A DNA stretch of 64,000 nucleotides, taken from assembly GCF_022394535.1 (NCBI RefSeq), contig NZ_CP089414.1, positions 310,001 to 374,000 on the forward strand, in the 5' to 3' direction. Each line of letters begins with the position of its first letter. Position 1 is the first letter of the stretch. The notes beneath the pieces are model-generated. The model ran no database searches and was not told where the DNA came from. It was given only the letters and a program-made list of their open reading frames with translations. The DNA is from Dyella terrae (lineage in GTDB: Bacteria > Pseudomonadota > Gammaproteobacteria > Xanthomonadales > Rhodanobacteraceae). Positions 27,204 to 38,183 of the stretch are shown here, in pieces. Made by a program: the position numbers and the translations under genes.

Positions 27204-29249
27204 ATGTTCACCAAACTCGATCAGCTGTGCATCAATACCATCCGCTCCCTTTCGGTGGACATGGTGCAAAGAGCCAATAGTGGCCATCCCGGCATGCCGC
27301 TGGGGGCTGCCCCCATGGCTTATGTGCTGTGGACCCAATGGTTGAGGTACAACCCGCGCAACCCTGCGTGGGAGGATCGTGATCGCTTCGTGCTGTCGGC
27401 TGGACACGGCTCGGCGTTGCTGTACAGCCTGCTGTACCTGACGGGCTACGATCTCTCATTGGACGATATCAAGCAGTTCCGCCAATGGGGCAGCAAGACG
27501 CCGGGGCACCCCGAGCGCGGCCACACGCCGGGCGTCGAAACCACCACCGGGCCACTGGGGCAGGGCATGGCCAATACCGTGGGCATGGCCATCGGCGAAG
27601 CGCAACTGGCGGCACGCTACAATCGTCCTGGCCATACCGTGATCGATCATCACACCTACGCCATCGTCAGCGACGGCGACCTGATGGAAGGCGTGGCATC
27701 GGAGGCCGTTTCGCTGGCTGGACATCTGCAGCTCGGCAAGCTGGTGTGCCTCTACGACGATAACTACGTCACCCTTTCCGCGGGTACCGACATCACGTTC
27801 TCCGAGGACCGCGCGCGGCGATTCGAAGCCTGCGGCTGGCACACTGTGCGGGTGAACGACGGCAATGGCCTCGATGCCATCCAGGCAGCCCTGCATGCCG
27901 CACATCAGGAACGCCACAAGCCGTCGTTGATCCTGGTGCGGACGCACCTTGGTTACGGCTCGCCCGAGCAGGACAGCTTCAAGGCCCACGGCTCCCCACT
28001 TGGCGTGGACGACGTGCGTAAGACCAAGCAGACACTGGGGTGGCCCACCGAGCCGGACTTCCTGATACCGGACGAAGCACTGACGCATTTCCGCCAGGCG
28101 GTGGATCGGGGCGCCGATCACGAGGCGGCGTTCGACGAGCGGCGGCGCGCTTACGCGGAGGCTTTTCCGGAGCTTGCTGTCGAATTGCAGCGCAGTCTGT
28201 CAGGTGAGCTACCACGCGGCTGGGACGCCGGTATTCCGGTGTTCGCCGCCGATGCCAAGGGCCTCGCCACGCGCGATGCATCCGGCAGGGTCATGAACGC
28301 GATAGCGCAAGGGTTGCCGACATTGACCGGAGGCTCGGCCGACCTCAATCCATCAACCAAGACGGCGCTGAAGGATCACGGCGATTTCAATCCGCCGGCA
28401 TCGAACAACGAGGACAAGCAAGGCTCCGATCCGGCGGGCTGGAGTTGGCAGGGACGCAATATCCATTTCGGTGTGCGCGAACACGCAATGGGCGCCATCG
28501 TGAATGGCCTTGCTGCGCATGGTGGCTTTATCCCGTTCGGCTCGACCTTTCTGATCTTTTCCGACTACATGCGGCCGCCCATTCGGCTCGCCGCGCTGAT
28601 GGGGCTGCATGTCGTACATGTGTTCACCCATGACAGCATCGCACTGGGCGAGGATGGTCCCACTCATCAGCCGGTGGAACAGCTGGCGAACCTCCGGGCG
28701 ATTCCCAACCTCATCATGATCCGCCCAGCGGATGCCAACGAAACGGCGGTTGCCTGGCGGGTGGCGGTGGAGGCGCATGGTCCGGTGGCGTTGGTACTGA
28801 CTCGGCAGAATCTTCCCACGCTCGATCGTCAGCACTATGCCAGCGCCGATGGCTTACGCCAGGGCGCCTATGTACTGAGCGATGCGCCTTCCGGCAAGCC
28901 CGAGCTGACACTTATCGCCAGCGGTTCCGAAGTGTGCCTGATGCTTGAGGCGGCGCAGCGCCTGCAAGGGCAGGGCATCGCTGTACGCTGCGTCTCCATG
29001 CCGAGCTGGGAGCTGTTTGAAGCGTTGCCGCAAGCGGAGCGCGATCGCGTGCTGTTGCCATCGGTCAGCGCGCGACTCGCCATAGAACTGGGTGTATCGC
29101 AGGGCTGGGAACGCTATATTGGCGCAGCTGGTGACATGCTCGGTGTCGAGCACTTCGGAGCTTCGGCGCCGGCAGAGGTGCTGTTGCGTGAGTATGGCTT
29201 CACAGTCGACAACGTCTGCGCCCGCGCCTTGGCGCTGCTTAAGAAATGA
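27204..29249 (+). CDS. tkt: Transketolase
   Basis: 681 residues, normal length. The N-terminal signature [20 protein letters not shown], the thiamine-diphosphate binding motif ([20 protein letters not shown] then LYDDNYVT) and the second-domain [36 protein letters not shown] and [20 protein letters not shown] blocks are all present. It moves two-carbon units in the non-oxidative pentose phosphate pathway. AGGTAGCC lies just before the ATG. It follows pgm after 43 bases and is probably the last gene of the operon, because the next gene is convergent. Confidence 0.96.
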   Translation: MFTKLDQLCINTIRSLSVDMVQRANSGHPGMPLGAAPMAYVLWTQWLRYNPRNPAWEDRDRFVLSAGHGSALLYSLLYLTGYDLSLDDIKQFRQWGSKTPGHPERGHTPGVETTTGPLGQGMANTVGMAIGEAQLAARYNRPGHTVIDHHTYAIVSDGDLMEGVASEAVSLAGHLQLGKLVCLYDDNYVTLSAGTDITFSEDRARRFEACGWHTVRVNDGNGLDAIQAALHAAHQERHKPSLILVRTHLGYGSPEQDSFKAHGSPLGVDDVRKTKQTLGWPTEPDFLIPDEALTHFRQAVDRGADHEAAFDERRRAYAEAFPELAVELQRSLSGELPRGWDAGIPVFAADAKGLATRDASGRVMNAIAQGLPTLTGGSADLNPSTKTALKDHGDFNPPASNNEDKQGSDPAGWSWQGRNIHFGVREHAMGAIVNGLAAHGGFIPFGSTFLIFSDYMRPPIRLAALMGLHVVHVFTHDSIALGEDGPTHQPVEQLANLRAIPNLIMIRPADANETAVAWRVAVEAHGPVALVLTRQNLPTLDRQHYASADGLRQGAYVLSDAPSGKPELTLIASGSEVCLMLEAAQRLQGQGIAVRCVSMPSWELFEALPQAERDRVLLPSVSARLAIELGVSQGWERYIGAAGDMLGVEHFGASAPAEVLLREYGFTVDNVCARALALLKK

Positions 29250-29270
29250 ATGAGGCGCCAGGCGAACGAC

Positions 29271-30176
29271 TCACTCGCTCTTGATGGGGTGCCCGCCGAA
29301 TTCGTTGCGCATGGCCGACAGCAGCTTGTCGGAGAATGAGTCGTTGTCGCGCGAGCGCAGTCGCTCGATCAGCGACTGGGTGATCACCGGTGCAGGCACA
29401 TTGAGGTCGATGGCCTCATCCACGGTCCATCGACCCTCGCCTGAATCGGCGACGTAGGGTGCGATGCCGGTCATGCTCGGGTTCTTCGCCAGCGCCGCTG
29501 CGGTCAGGTCCAGTAGCCATGAGCGCACCACGCTGCCGTAGCGCCATATCTCCGCCACTTCGTGCAGATCCAGGGCGAACTCGTGCTTGTGTTGAAGGAT
29601 CGAGAAGCCCTCGGCATAGGCCTGCATCATTCCGTACTCGATGCCGTTGTGAATCATCTTGGTGAAGTGGCCTGACCCGACGGGGCCCACCCGACCCCAG
29701 CCCTGATCCTTGGTCGGCGCAAGTGTTTCGAAGATAGGCCGCATGCGTTCGACGGCCGACTCCTCGCCGCCAATCATCAGGCAATAACCCTCGGACAGGC
29801 CCCAGACACCACCACTGGTCCCGCAGTCGATGTAATGGAACTGCTGGCCAGCAAATGTCTGGGCCCGGCGCATGGTGTCCTTGTAATTGGAGTTGCCGCC
29901 GTCGATGACGGTGTCGCCAGGAGCCAGTAGCGACAGCAGTTGCTTAAGCGTGCCATCAGTGATGTCCCCCGCAGGCACCATCAGCCATAGCGTACGAGGA
30001 GCGGGCAGCGCCGCCACCAGGGCGGCCAGTGAATCAGCGGAAGTGGCACCTTTGCTTTCCAGGTCCTTGCGCGCTTCGGGCTTGGGGTCGAAACCCACCA
30101 CCTGATGTCCACCGTCCACGAGGCGCTGGGCCATGTTGGCGCCCATGCGGCCGAGGCCGATCATGCCGATCTTCAT
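29271..30176 (-). CDS. gnd: 6-phosphogluconate dehydrogenase, decarboxylating
   Basis: 301 residues, the short form (YqeC/GntZ-like) rather than the 470-residue form. The nucleotide site is IGMIGLGRMGANMAQRLVDG with an acidic residue (VVGFDPKPE) after the second strand, which suggests NAD+ preference. Catalytic and substrate motifs include DGGNSNYKDTM, DCGTSGGVWGLSEGYCLMIG and GSGHFTKMIHNGIEYGMMQA. It oxidises and decarboxylates 6-phosphogluconate to ribulose-5-phosphate, the step after Zwf and the lactonase. AGGAGA precedes the ATG at 30176. It is convergent with tkt with 21 bases between stops, so it has its own promoter. Confidence 0.93.
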   Translation of the reverse strand: MKIGMIGLGRMGANMAQRLVDGGHQVVGFDPKPEARKDLESKGATSADSLAALVAALPAPRTLWLMVPAGDITDGTLKQLLSLLAPGDTVIDGGNSNYKDTMRRAQTFAGQQFHYIDCGTSGGVWGLSEGYCLMIGGEESAVERMRPIFETLAPTKDQGWGRVGPVGSGHFTKMIHNGIEYGMMQAYAEGFSILQHKHEFALDLHEVAEIWRYGSVVRSWLLDLTAAALAKNPSMTGIAPYVADSGEGRWTVDEAIDLNVPAPVITQSLIERLRSRDNDSFSDKLLSAMRNEFGGHPIKSE

Positions 30177-30288
30177 GACGTCTCCTGGAATGGTGTGAAG
30201 GGTGCAGCGTTGCCACAGGCCAATACACGATGCGCCTGCGCCGGACAAGGTCACGTGACAGGGCGACCGCTGCCATCCTCGTCAGCCG

Positions 30289-31812
30289 CTATCGGGCCAG
30301 CCAGCGGCGGGCCCTGGCCTGGATGCCTGGCGTGAAGCGCGCGCGGTAGTATGCCTTTGCGGCCTGCTGGATCGCCGCAGCCTGCGTCGGATAGGCGTGA
30401 ATGACTCGCGCTAGCGTACGCAGGCCAATGCCTGCCACCATGGCGAGGGTGATCTCATTGATCATGTCCCCGGCATGGCGGGCGACGATGGTGGCGCCAA
30501 GAATTTTGTCAGTGCGGCCCTTGACGTGGATCTTCACGAAACCGTTTTCTTCGCTATCGGTCACCGCTCGCGCAATTTCGTGCATGGGGATGGTGAAGGT
30601 TTTTATCGGGATATCCAACTGATTAGCCTCGCGCACATAGAGGCCCACATGCGCGATCTCCGGGTCGGTAAAGGTGCACCACGGAATGACCAGTTCGCTT
30701 AGTCGCTCGCGGCCGCCGAACAAGGCGTTCTGCACGACGATGTGCGCCGCAGCCTCGGCCGTATGCGTGTACTTGTGCTCGAGGCACACGTCGCCGGCGG
30801 CATAGATATTGGGATTGCTGGTACGCAGGAAGTCGTCGACACGGACGCCGTCGTTGAGGTCGTAATCGACGCCTGCTGCATCGAGGCCCAGTTGCTGCAC
30901 GTTGGGCGCGTGACCGGTACCGGTCAGGATGGCGTCCACGGCCACCGTACTCCGATAGTCGTCACTGACCAGGTCAACCAGCTTCTCGCCATTTTCCACG
31001 CGTACGGCAATGGCGGTGGTGTTCAGTCGAACCTCTATGCCGTCGCGGGCAAACGCATCGGAGAGGATCTGGGCGGCATCGCGCTCTTCCTTTCCAAGGA
31101 ACAATGGCATGTCCTGCACGATGGTGGTTTTAGAGCCGAGTCGGCAGAATGCCTGAGCCAACTCGCAGCCAAGCGGGCCGCCGCCAACCACCATAAGGCG
31201 GCGCGGCAATTCAGTCAGGTCAAACACGTTCTCGTTGGTTAGATAGCTTGCTTCCGCCAGACCGGAGATCGGCGGAATCATCGGGCTGGCACCCGTCGCA
31301 ATCAGTGCTTTCTCGAAGCGCAGCACTTCTCCCTTGACTGTCAAGGTATCCGACCCAGAGAAGCGGGCGTCACCAAAGAAAAGGTCGATGCCGTTCTTGG
31401 CTAGGTGCTGAGCGGAATCGTCGCCACTGAGATGGGTCCGTATGCGCCTGACTCGTTCCATCACGGCAGGGAAATCGACGGTGATATTGCATGGTACCTG
31501 GGCGCCGTAGCGCCTCGCGTCGCGCATCTCGGCATACATTTGTGCAGTCCGGATCATAGTTTTCGAAGGGATGCAACCGTCATTGAGGCAGTCGCCTCCA
31601 ATCATGTTGCGCTCGATCAATGCCACCCGGGCACCCAGTGCCCTGGCCACCTCGGCAGCGGCGAGCCCGGCAGGACCTGCACCGATCACGACCAGATGAT
31701 AAGGCCCCGAGACGCTCGGATTGCTCCAGGCCTGAGGGCGCACATGAGCCATGCGCTCGCGCTCATACGTATCGCGAGGCGCACTGATTGAAGGGTTGCG
31801 CGGCTGCGACAT
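30289..31812 (-). CDS. FAD-dependent disulfide oxidoreductase (mercuric reductase/dihydrolipoyl dehydrogenase-like)
   Basis: 507 residues. FAD-binding GAGPAGLAAAEVARALGARV, redox-active disulfide GGDCLNDGCIPSKTMIR (C-x4-C), NAD(P)H site VVGGGPLGCELAQAF, and the C-terminal dimerisation block VIHAYPTQAAAIQQAAKAYY with the active His region. There is no lipoyl domain, heavy-metal domain or C-terminal vicinal cysteine pair, so mercuric reductase activity is unlikely. Proteins of this type are often annotated simply as NAD(P)/FAD oxidoreductase. The gene starts on the last base of the upstream glucanase stop (TGATG), so the two are translationally coupled. Confidence 0.88.
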   Translation of the reverse strand: MSQPRNPSISAPRDTYERERMAHVRPQAWSNPSVSGPYHLVVIGAGPAGLAAAEVARALGARVALIERNMIGGDCLNDGCIPSKTMIRTAQMYAEMRDARRYGAQVPCNITVDFPAVMERVRRIRTHLSGDDSAQHLAKNGIDLFFGDARFSGSDTLTVKGEVLRFEKALIATGASPMIPPISGLAEASYLTNENVFDLTELPRRLMVVGGGPLGCELAQAFCRLGSKTTIVQDMPLFLGKEERDAAQILSDAFARDGIEVRLNTTAIAVRVENGEKLVDLVSDDYRSTVAVDAILTGTGHAPNVQQLGLDAAGVDYDLNDGVRVDDFLRTSNPNIYAAGDVCLEHKYTHTAEAAAHIVVQNALFGGRERLSELVIPWCTFTDPEIAHVGLYVREANQLDIPIKTFTIPMHEIARAVTDSEENGFVKIHVKGRTDKILGATIVARHAGDMINEITLAMVAGIGLRTLARVIHAYPTQAAAIQQAAKAYYRARFTPGIQARARRWLAR

Positions 31813-33137
31813 CAGCGTGACTCTCCGTCATGAAGGTTGCCTGGTGGCAGCCAGCCACCGCGAAATCCGGCGCGATGCAGTCCGTTGCTGAGATAGGCAC
31901 AGTTGTGCATCAACTGCCATAGCCCTTCAGTGCGGTAGTTTTCGATCATCATGAACACGATGCCCTGATCGAGTCCGTAATGCCCCGCCGATACCCAGGG
32001 TTGGCCGTGTCCATTGACGTGTGACGGATTGAAGCTGCTCGCTAGGCGGCCATCCACCAGCATTTCGGGATACCGATCGATCATGTGGCGTATCGAATCC
32101 AGGACGACATCGGGTGCAAACGGTAGCGATGCCAGGACGGCGGGGGCGGACAGCGTGCCATCGTCGGGGCCATAGGGCACTCCTCGCGCGGCATAGCCAA
32201 ACAGTCGTCGGGGCGCGTTGTGCACATCGGGCTGCTCGTCGGTGGGGCCATCGCAAGCAGACAAGCCCCAGCAGCTCTCGTCGTAGCCTTTCAATTCGTG
32301 TGGATTGCGTTGCGCATACTCGCGCTGGATGGCGACAGCTTTGCACGAGTTCTGGAAGTAGTCCGAGCGCACCTCGCGCATAAAGCGATCGTGGATGCCG
32401 CGAAAATCAATCCACGCGTGCGAAAACTGATGCACGAACAACGGGCCGGCATACAAGTAGTCGTTGTGGTAAAGATTTTCCCACTGGTAGGTGGAAGTCC
32501 AGGACTTGTAGCAAGCTCCTGCAATGGGATAGGTGGGCGATCCCATTGCCAGGGCGTAGAGCAAGATAGCCTCGCTATAACCCTCCCAGCCGTAATGCAA
32601 GAAACTGCATTCGGGCTTCCAGCCTTGCCGGATGGTATCGCCGCCCCCCTGCGCCCAGCGCCAGTCGATGCGCTGATAGAGAAAGTCGGCAAGCGCACGC
32701 AGCTCGGCTTCATCCTCCGTCGCAGCGGAGAAGTACATACTCGCTGCAAGCATGCCGGCGATGAGTAACGCCGTGTCGATCATCGACAGCTCCGAGTGCC
32801 ACACGCGTGCGCCGCTCTGCATGTCGAGAAAGTGGTAGTAGAAGCCCTTGTAGCCTGTGGCCTCGGGGCTCCCGCTCTGGTCGCTGTCGCGGAAGAAGCG
32901 CAGAGCAGCGAGGCAGCGCTGAACTGCGCCGCGGCGATCCAGCCAGCCTCGCCCCACGGCCACGGGATACGAAGACAGCGCGAAGCCCACCACGGCAATG
33001 CTGACAGGCGACCCGAGGCGGGAGGTATCAGCAACCAATCCGTTGCTTGGGTTTGTGTTCAGCAGGAAGTACTCGAACGCCGCATGCTGCAGTCGATCGA
33101 GCATGGCTTCATCCGTGAGTGTGGTCAGCGGTGCCAT
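31812..33137 (-). CDS. PF10091 glycoside hydrolase, GH144-like (putative endo-beta-1,2-glucanase)
   Basis: About 441 residues forming an (alpha/alpha)6-barrel type sequence. Landmarks: LNTNPSNGLVADTS at the start, GYKGFYYHFLDMQSGARVWH, SELSMIDTALLIAGM, GWEGYSEAILLYALAMGS, QFSHAWIDFRGIHD, ESCWGLSACDGP, and SAGHYGLDQGIVFMMIENYR. These match the 'glucoamylase' domain (PF10091) that also occurs inside NdvB and founds GH144 endo-beta-1,2-glucanases. Its neighbour is a GH94 phosphorylase gene and the glucan synthase is nearby, which favours a beta-1,2-glucan substrate. I chose the ATG at 33137; an upstream start would add a weak hydrophobic stretch but no convincing signal peptide. Confidence 0.85.
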   Translation of the reverse strand: MAPLTTLTDEAMLDRLQHAAFEYFLLNTNPSNGLVADTSRLGSPVSIAVVGFALSSYPVAVGRGWLDRRGAVQRCLAALRFFRDSDQSGSPEATGYKGFYYHFLDMQSGARVWHSELSMIDTALLIAGMLAASMYFSAATEDEAELRALADFLYQRIDWRWAQGGGDTIRQGWKPECSFLHYGWEGYSEAILLYALAMGSPTYPIAGACYKSWTSTYQWENLYHNDYLYAGPLFVHQFSHAWIDFRGIHDRFMREVRSDYFQNSCKAVAIQREYAQRNPHELKGYDESCWGLSACDGPTDEQPDVHNAPRRLFGYAARGVPYGPDDGTLSAPAVLASLPFAPDVVLDSIRHMIDRYPEMLVDGRLASSFNPSHVNGHGQPWVSAGHYGLDQGIVFMMIENYRTEGLWQLMHNCAYLSNGLHRAGFRGGWLPPGNLHDGESR

Positions 33138-33396
33138 CGAATGAGTCCCTGATAGGGCGCCTGAACAGATTGAGCTTCGCAACATCATCCGGATGATGGT
33201 CAGGGATGATGTCGCATAAGGGTGCATGTGTCGCGTGTAGGAGGCACGCGAGACGTTGTTGTTGACGCTGTTTCTCGACATAACCGTCCCGGGACACTGG
33301 AGACTTCACACGGCATTACTCCCATCCGGCCGTATGCTCGGCTGCTCGCGGCGCGAAATCCAACTCACCGTCGCGCCTCTGGAGTTACGACGCCCC

Positions 33397-36300
33397 ATGC
33401 CGCCACTCTCGTCGCCATCCCTGGACACATCGTCGCGAGCGCAGTTGCTTTCAAACGGGCGCTATACAGTGATGTTGAATGCAGTGGGATCTGGTTATAG
33501 CGAATGGCGTGGGCTTGCTATCACGCGTTGGCGCGAAGAGCCCGTGGGTGATAGCTGGGGAAGCTACCTGTTACTGCGGGATGAGGAGAGCGGCGAAACC
33601 TGGTCACCGACGCTCCAGCCATACGGTATCGCTGACGGCATTTACGCGAATAATTTTTGCGATGGTCACGTAAGCATGACGTGCCAGCAGGAATCGCTGA
33701 TCGCCCGGCTGGATATCGCGGTGGCTTCGGATAGGGACATGGAATGGCGGCGCGTCACACTTTCCAATTCGGGTGAGCGCGCACGCAGAATTTCTCTGAC
33801 ATCGTACGCGGAACTGGTGCTTGGGCCGGCCGGTGCAGATGCAGCCCACCCTGCCTTCTCTAAGATGTTCGTGCAAACAGAGTGGGTAGAGCAGGATGGG
33901 ATACTGTTGGCTACGCGTCGACGGCGGTCACCCGGTGAACCCGAGTTATGGGCCGCTCATCGGGCCGTGGCTCCGCCTGGCGCCGACAACGGTGGCGAAT
34001 ATGAGTCGGACCGCATGCGCTTTCTTGGCCGTGGCCGAACGCTTCGCCACGCCCATGCCATGCAGGCGAGTGCCGTGTTGTCGGGGACCCATGGCAGCGT
34101 GCTGGATGCTGTCTTCAGTGTTCGACGCCAAGTGCGCGTAGCGGCCGGCGCCAGTGTGCAGGTTACATTCCTAACTGCGCTGGCCAACTCGCGTGCTGAC
34201 GTGCTCGCTTTGATCCGCTCGTTGGGCGATCGCGTGACGGATGACGACATACTCGCCGGTGCGGCGGCATATGCAAGAAATGAGCAGGTTCGCCTGGGAA
34301 TCGACGCATACCTGGCCGAGCGTTTCGATGGCATCACAGCAGCATTGCTGCATGCCACCTCTGCGTTCAGATCGACCACAGCGTTGCTTGAACGAGGCGT
34401 TGGTGGAGCGCCGGTGCTGTGGAGTTGCGGCATCTCCGGTGACCGGCCGATCATCCTGCTGCGGATCACCCACAGCTCCGATATGACATGTGTCGAGGAG
34501 CTGCTTCTCGCTCAGCGCTATTGGCACGCGAAGCAGCTGGGTATTGACCTTGTGGTGCTGGAGGCTGGTGATAGGGATGGCGCCGCATTGCATGTGATGT
34601 TGAGCGAACGGGTTGGTGCGCAGAACGATTGGCTCAAGGGTCACAGTGCGCACATCAGGGCGCAGGCATTTGTGCTTCGTCATGATGACACTTCCGAAGC
34701 GGTACGGAACGGCCTCGCTACTGCGGCACGTATCGTGGTGGACGCCGCGACCGGTCTCCCGGATTCGGTTACGCAGCGGCGCTCTACTATCGGTGAGATG
34801 CCCGCGCGGTTCGTGCAACGGGCTTCCGGCGCCCCTTCTGCCTCCCGGCCAGTCGCTGCGATACCCGCGGGTGAGTTCGACAATGGCCTGGGTTGTTTCA
34901 GCAGTGCCGGTCGTAGTTACACCGTCACCCTTCAGGGGGGGTCGGAGCACGCCAAGCCCCTGGGTCAATGTCATTGCCAATGCGGAGTTTGGATTTCTTG
35001 TCTCGGCCGAAGGCGGTGGCTATACCTGGTCGAGCAACAGCCAACAAAATCCACTGACGCCCTGGCCAAACGATCCGGTCAGCGATGTTCCTTCCGAGGT
35101 GTTGTATCTGCGCGACAAGGATAGTGGTCAGTTGTGGAGCGCCACCGCAGCTCCCATCCGCGTCGCCAATGCGACCTACCTGATTGAGCACGGCAAGGGT
35201 TATAGTCGTTTCAGCCATACTGCGCATGGCATCGAGATTGATCTCCTGCAGTTCGTGCCGACGCACGATCCGATCAAGCTCTCTCGACTTCGCCTCCGCA
35301 ATGGTTCGAGTCGCAAAAGACGCTTGTCGATTACTGCATACGTAGCATGGGCACTGGGTGCCAACGGCACCGTGCCGGCCCCCTTCGTGTCAACCTCGCG
35401 TGATGCAGTGACCGGGGCGCTCTTCGCCTGCAATCGTTGGCGCACCGAATTTAGCGACAGAGTGGCCTTCATGGATTTCGGCGGCCTGCAGCAATCCATG
35501 ACCGGCAGCCGCCTGGAGTTTCTTGGTCGGCTTGGCGCGGTCGATAGTCCTCTCGCCCTGATTGGCAACTCACCACTGTCTGGGCGGTTGGGCGCCGGAC
35601 TGGATCCCTGCGGGGCGCTGCAGTGCGCTATTGAGCTGGTACCCGGCGAGCAGATTGACCTGCGGCTCATGCTTGGCGAGGCCTTGGAGATCACGGAGGC
35701 GCGGTTGCTGGTGCAGAAATACCGGGTGATCGACCTCGATGCTGTTTTAGATGACGTTCGATCGCAATGGTGTGACTTGCTCGACACCGTACAGGTCACC
35801 ACGCCAGATCGCGCAATGGACATTCTCCTTAACGACTGGCTGCTCTATCAGGCGCTTGGGTGCCGTATGTGGGCGCGCACGGCTTACTACCAGGCGAGCG
35901 GTGCCTATGGATTCCGCGACCAACTGCAGGATGCGATGTCCCTGTGTGTGGCTCGTCCAGATCTAGCGCGCGAGCACCTGCTAAGGGCTACAGCGCGACA
36001 GTTCGTGCAGGGCGATGTGCAGCACTGGTGGCTTCCGCCATCGGGTCAGGGCATCCGCACACGGATCAGTGATGACCGAATCTGGCTTGCCTACGTCGCC
36101 GCCCACTATGTGACGACGACGGGCGATCACTCGGTTCTGGACGAGATCGTGCCATTTCTCGACGGGCCGCTCATCAAGGACGGCGACACCGATGCGTTCT
36201 ACCAGCCGAGCATCGACAGCGAGCGTGGCAGTGTATACGACCACGCTGCGCGTGCAATCGATTCCGGCATGACACTGGGCGCGCATGGGTTTCCCCTGAT

Positions 36301-37292
36301 GGGCACGGGGGACTGGAACGATGGTATGAATAACGTCGGTGCGGAAGGGCGCGGCGAAAGCACCTGGCTGGCCTGGTTCCTGCTCTCGACGATCCGGGAC
36401 TTCCTGCCGTATGCCCGCGTCCGTGGCGAGCAGTTGCGAGTAGATCGCTGGCAGGCATATGCCGCGAGCTTACAGAGCGCGCTTAATGGCGCGGCTGGCT
36501 GGGATGGTGAATGGTACCGGCGGGGTTACTACGACGATGGCACGCCCCTAGGTTCGAACGGGAGTGAAGAGTGCAAGATCGATGTCATCGTGCAGTCGTG
36601 GAGCCTGATGTCTGGAGCGGCGGATCCGGTCCATGCGGTGCAGGCGATGAACGCTGTCGATAAATACTTGATACGGGACGATGAGCAGATTGCGCTGCTT
36701 TTTACGCCGCCGTTTGACCACACGCCATTGAACCCCGGCTATATCAAAGGTTATCCGCCCGGGATGCGTGAGAACGGTGGTCAATACACTCATGGCGCCA
36801 CCTGGTCGATCTTCGCTTACACGATGCTCGGGCAGGGTGATCGAGCGGCAAAATTGTTCGACATACTCAACCCCATCCGCCGCACCGAAACGGCGGATGC
36901 AGTTGCCCGCTATCGAGTTGAGCCGTATGTCGCCTGCGCCGATGCTCTATTCAGAGAGTCCCCATATCGGTCGTGGCGGCTGGACATGGTATACCGGCTC
37001 GGCGGGCTGGCTCTATCGCGCTGGACTGGAGGCTATCCTAGGCTTTCAGCGACTTGGCGGGCACCTGCGAATCAATCCTTGCATTCCCAAGTCCTGGCCG
37101 CGCTTCGACATTATCTATCGCCATCGTGGTGGTCAGCACGGCCTCACGCGGTACGTGATTGCGATCGAGAATCCAGACCGCGTCAACTATGGCGTAGCTT
37201 TGATTGAGCTAGATGGCGAGACAATCGGCACGAATCAGATCCCACTTGTCGATGACGGATGCGAACACCATGTTTACGTCAGGCTTGGGTAA
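33397..37292 (+). pseudogene. Stand-alone GH94 phosphorylase, frameshifted (1,2-beta-oligoglucan phosphorylase-like)
   Basis: Pieced together, about 1298 residues parallel the C-terminal half of the glucan synthase, without its glycosyltransferase or membrane parts. Sandwich 1 has LSNGRYTVMLNAVGSGYSEW, sandwich 2 has NAEFGFLVSAEGGGYTW, and the barrel has GTGDWNDGMNNVG, so the GH94 acid motif is intact. Two single-base insertions break it: an extra G in a seven-G run at 34934-34940, and an extra C near 36961-36964. Each fragment reads cleanly to the next and no other stop intervenes, so the gene is either freshly dead, phase-variable at the G run, or mis-assembled. If active it would release glucose-1-phosphate from beta-1,2-oligoglucans. 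It is divergent from the GH144-like gene. Confidence 0.88.
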
Positions 37293-37741
37293 GTTATTAG
37301 GGCGTATGACCAACTAGCTTTAGTTGCGGGCTTTTGCATCATTGCCCTGTGGTTTTCGAGCCCGACGATATTAAAATTAGACGGCAAAGCGGAAAGTGTC
37401 GTTATACTGGCGTTCGGCCGAGCGAGCGTTGATCCGGTCCACGCCGATCGTTCGTACGGGCTATAAGATTAGGTGATTCGCTCAAGTTATCGCGGATAAG
37501 ACTGATCGACCAGTTGCGGCAGGTCCGGTGGAGGGGCACCAAGGATTAGTCCAAGAACAAACAGATCCACTTTTAAGTGATTATTTAGAGGCAATAGACC
37601 TGCCTAGCTTTGAAGAGAAACGCTCACATTACTTACACAAAGGAGGCGCGTCGCCGCCCTTTGTATATTCGCCAAGACGGTTACTCACCGCGCCACCTTG
37701 TATGGTTGGAAATGGATACCTCGCGGCATTTCCTGTCGCAT
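37293..37741. other. AT-richer intergenic stretch with one odd open frame
   Basis: From a GTG at 37528 the plus strand is open for 94 codons to 37812. Its first 45 residues (LVQEQTDPLLSDYLEAIDLP, then SFEEKRSHYLHKGGA) use TTA, AGT and AAA codons unlike neighbouring genes. The later part runs antisense to the small gene at 37742-37981 and looks meaningless. It may be a fragment of a transferred gene or noise. No ribosome binding site of note was seen. Confidence 0.3.
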
Positions 37742-37981
37742 TTAGCGCGTCATTATCAGCGCGCGTCGCCGGCCTTCCTTTTCTACTGCTCGGTCGGCAT
37801 CGCATTCGCTAGCATAAACGTCAGTGGCACCCTCAGCCATGGAATGCATCCCCGCGTTCTCCTTTAAGTCAGGCCGACGATTGTAGATCCACCATCTGCC
37901 ATACCACTCATCGCTATCTTGAGAGATGCGCAGTGTAAGAGTGGATACCCAGAAATCGCCTGCGAAGAAGAGCGACGACAT
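37742..37981 (-). CDS. Small hypothetical protein, DSDEWYGRW family
   Basis: 79 residues, exactly the length of the relative at 46189-46428. They share WVST(L/V)TL, then DSDEWYGRW(W/F)IY(N/D)RRPDL, a Glu/Gly turn and the C-terminal (M/K)EGRRRAL. A third, truncated copy lies at 5710-5823. No signal peptide or membrane segment is seen. The aromatic N-terminal half suggests a small beta-sheet and the charged C-terminal third a helix. Function is unknown. This copy is more diverged (for example TDVYASECDADRAVE) and may be decaying. Confidence 0.65.
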   Translation of the reverse strand: MSSLFFAGDFWVSTLTLRISQDSDEWYGRWWIYNRRPDLKENAGMHSMAEGATDVYASECDADRAVEKEGRRRALIMTR

Positions 37982-38183
37982 TCACTAATCCTCAAACCTA
38001 ACCAAATATGAGCGGAAGTATGTGCTACACCATCAACGTGATATGCGTTGATGGTGTAGATGCTAGCGAGTTGATGCTTGTGTCGGTGGCGTACTGCGAC
38101 GGTCTGAATGACAGCCGGGAAAAACACCGCCGAATCACGGCATCTGTAGCTAGCGTCCTACTTTTCGGGTAGCCCGGATCTCA

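Noticed and set aside
30289..31812. Mercuric reductase call
   Set aside because: It lacks the N-terminal metal domain and the C-terminal Cys pair; no other mer gene is present.
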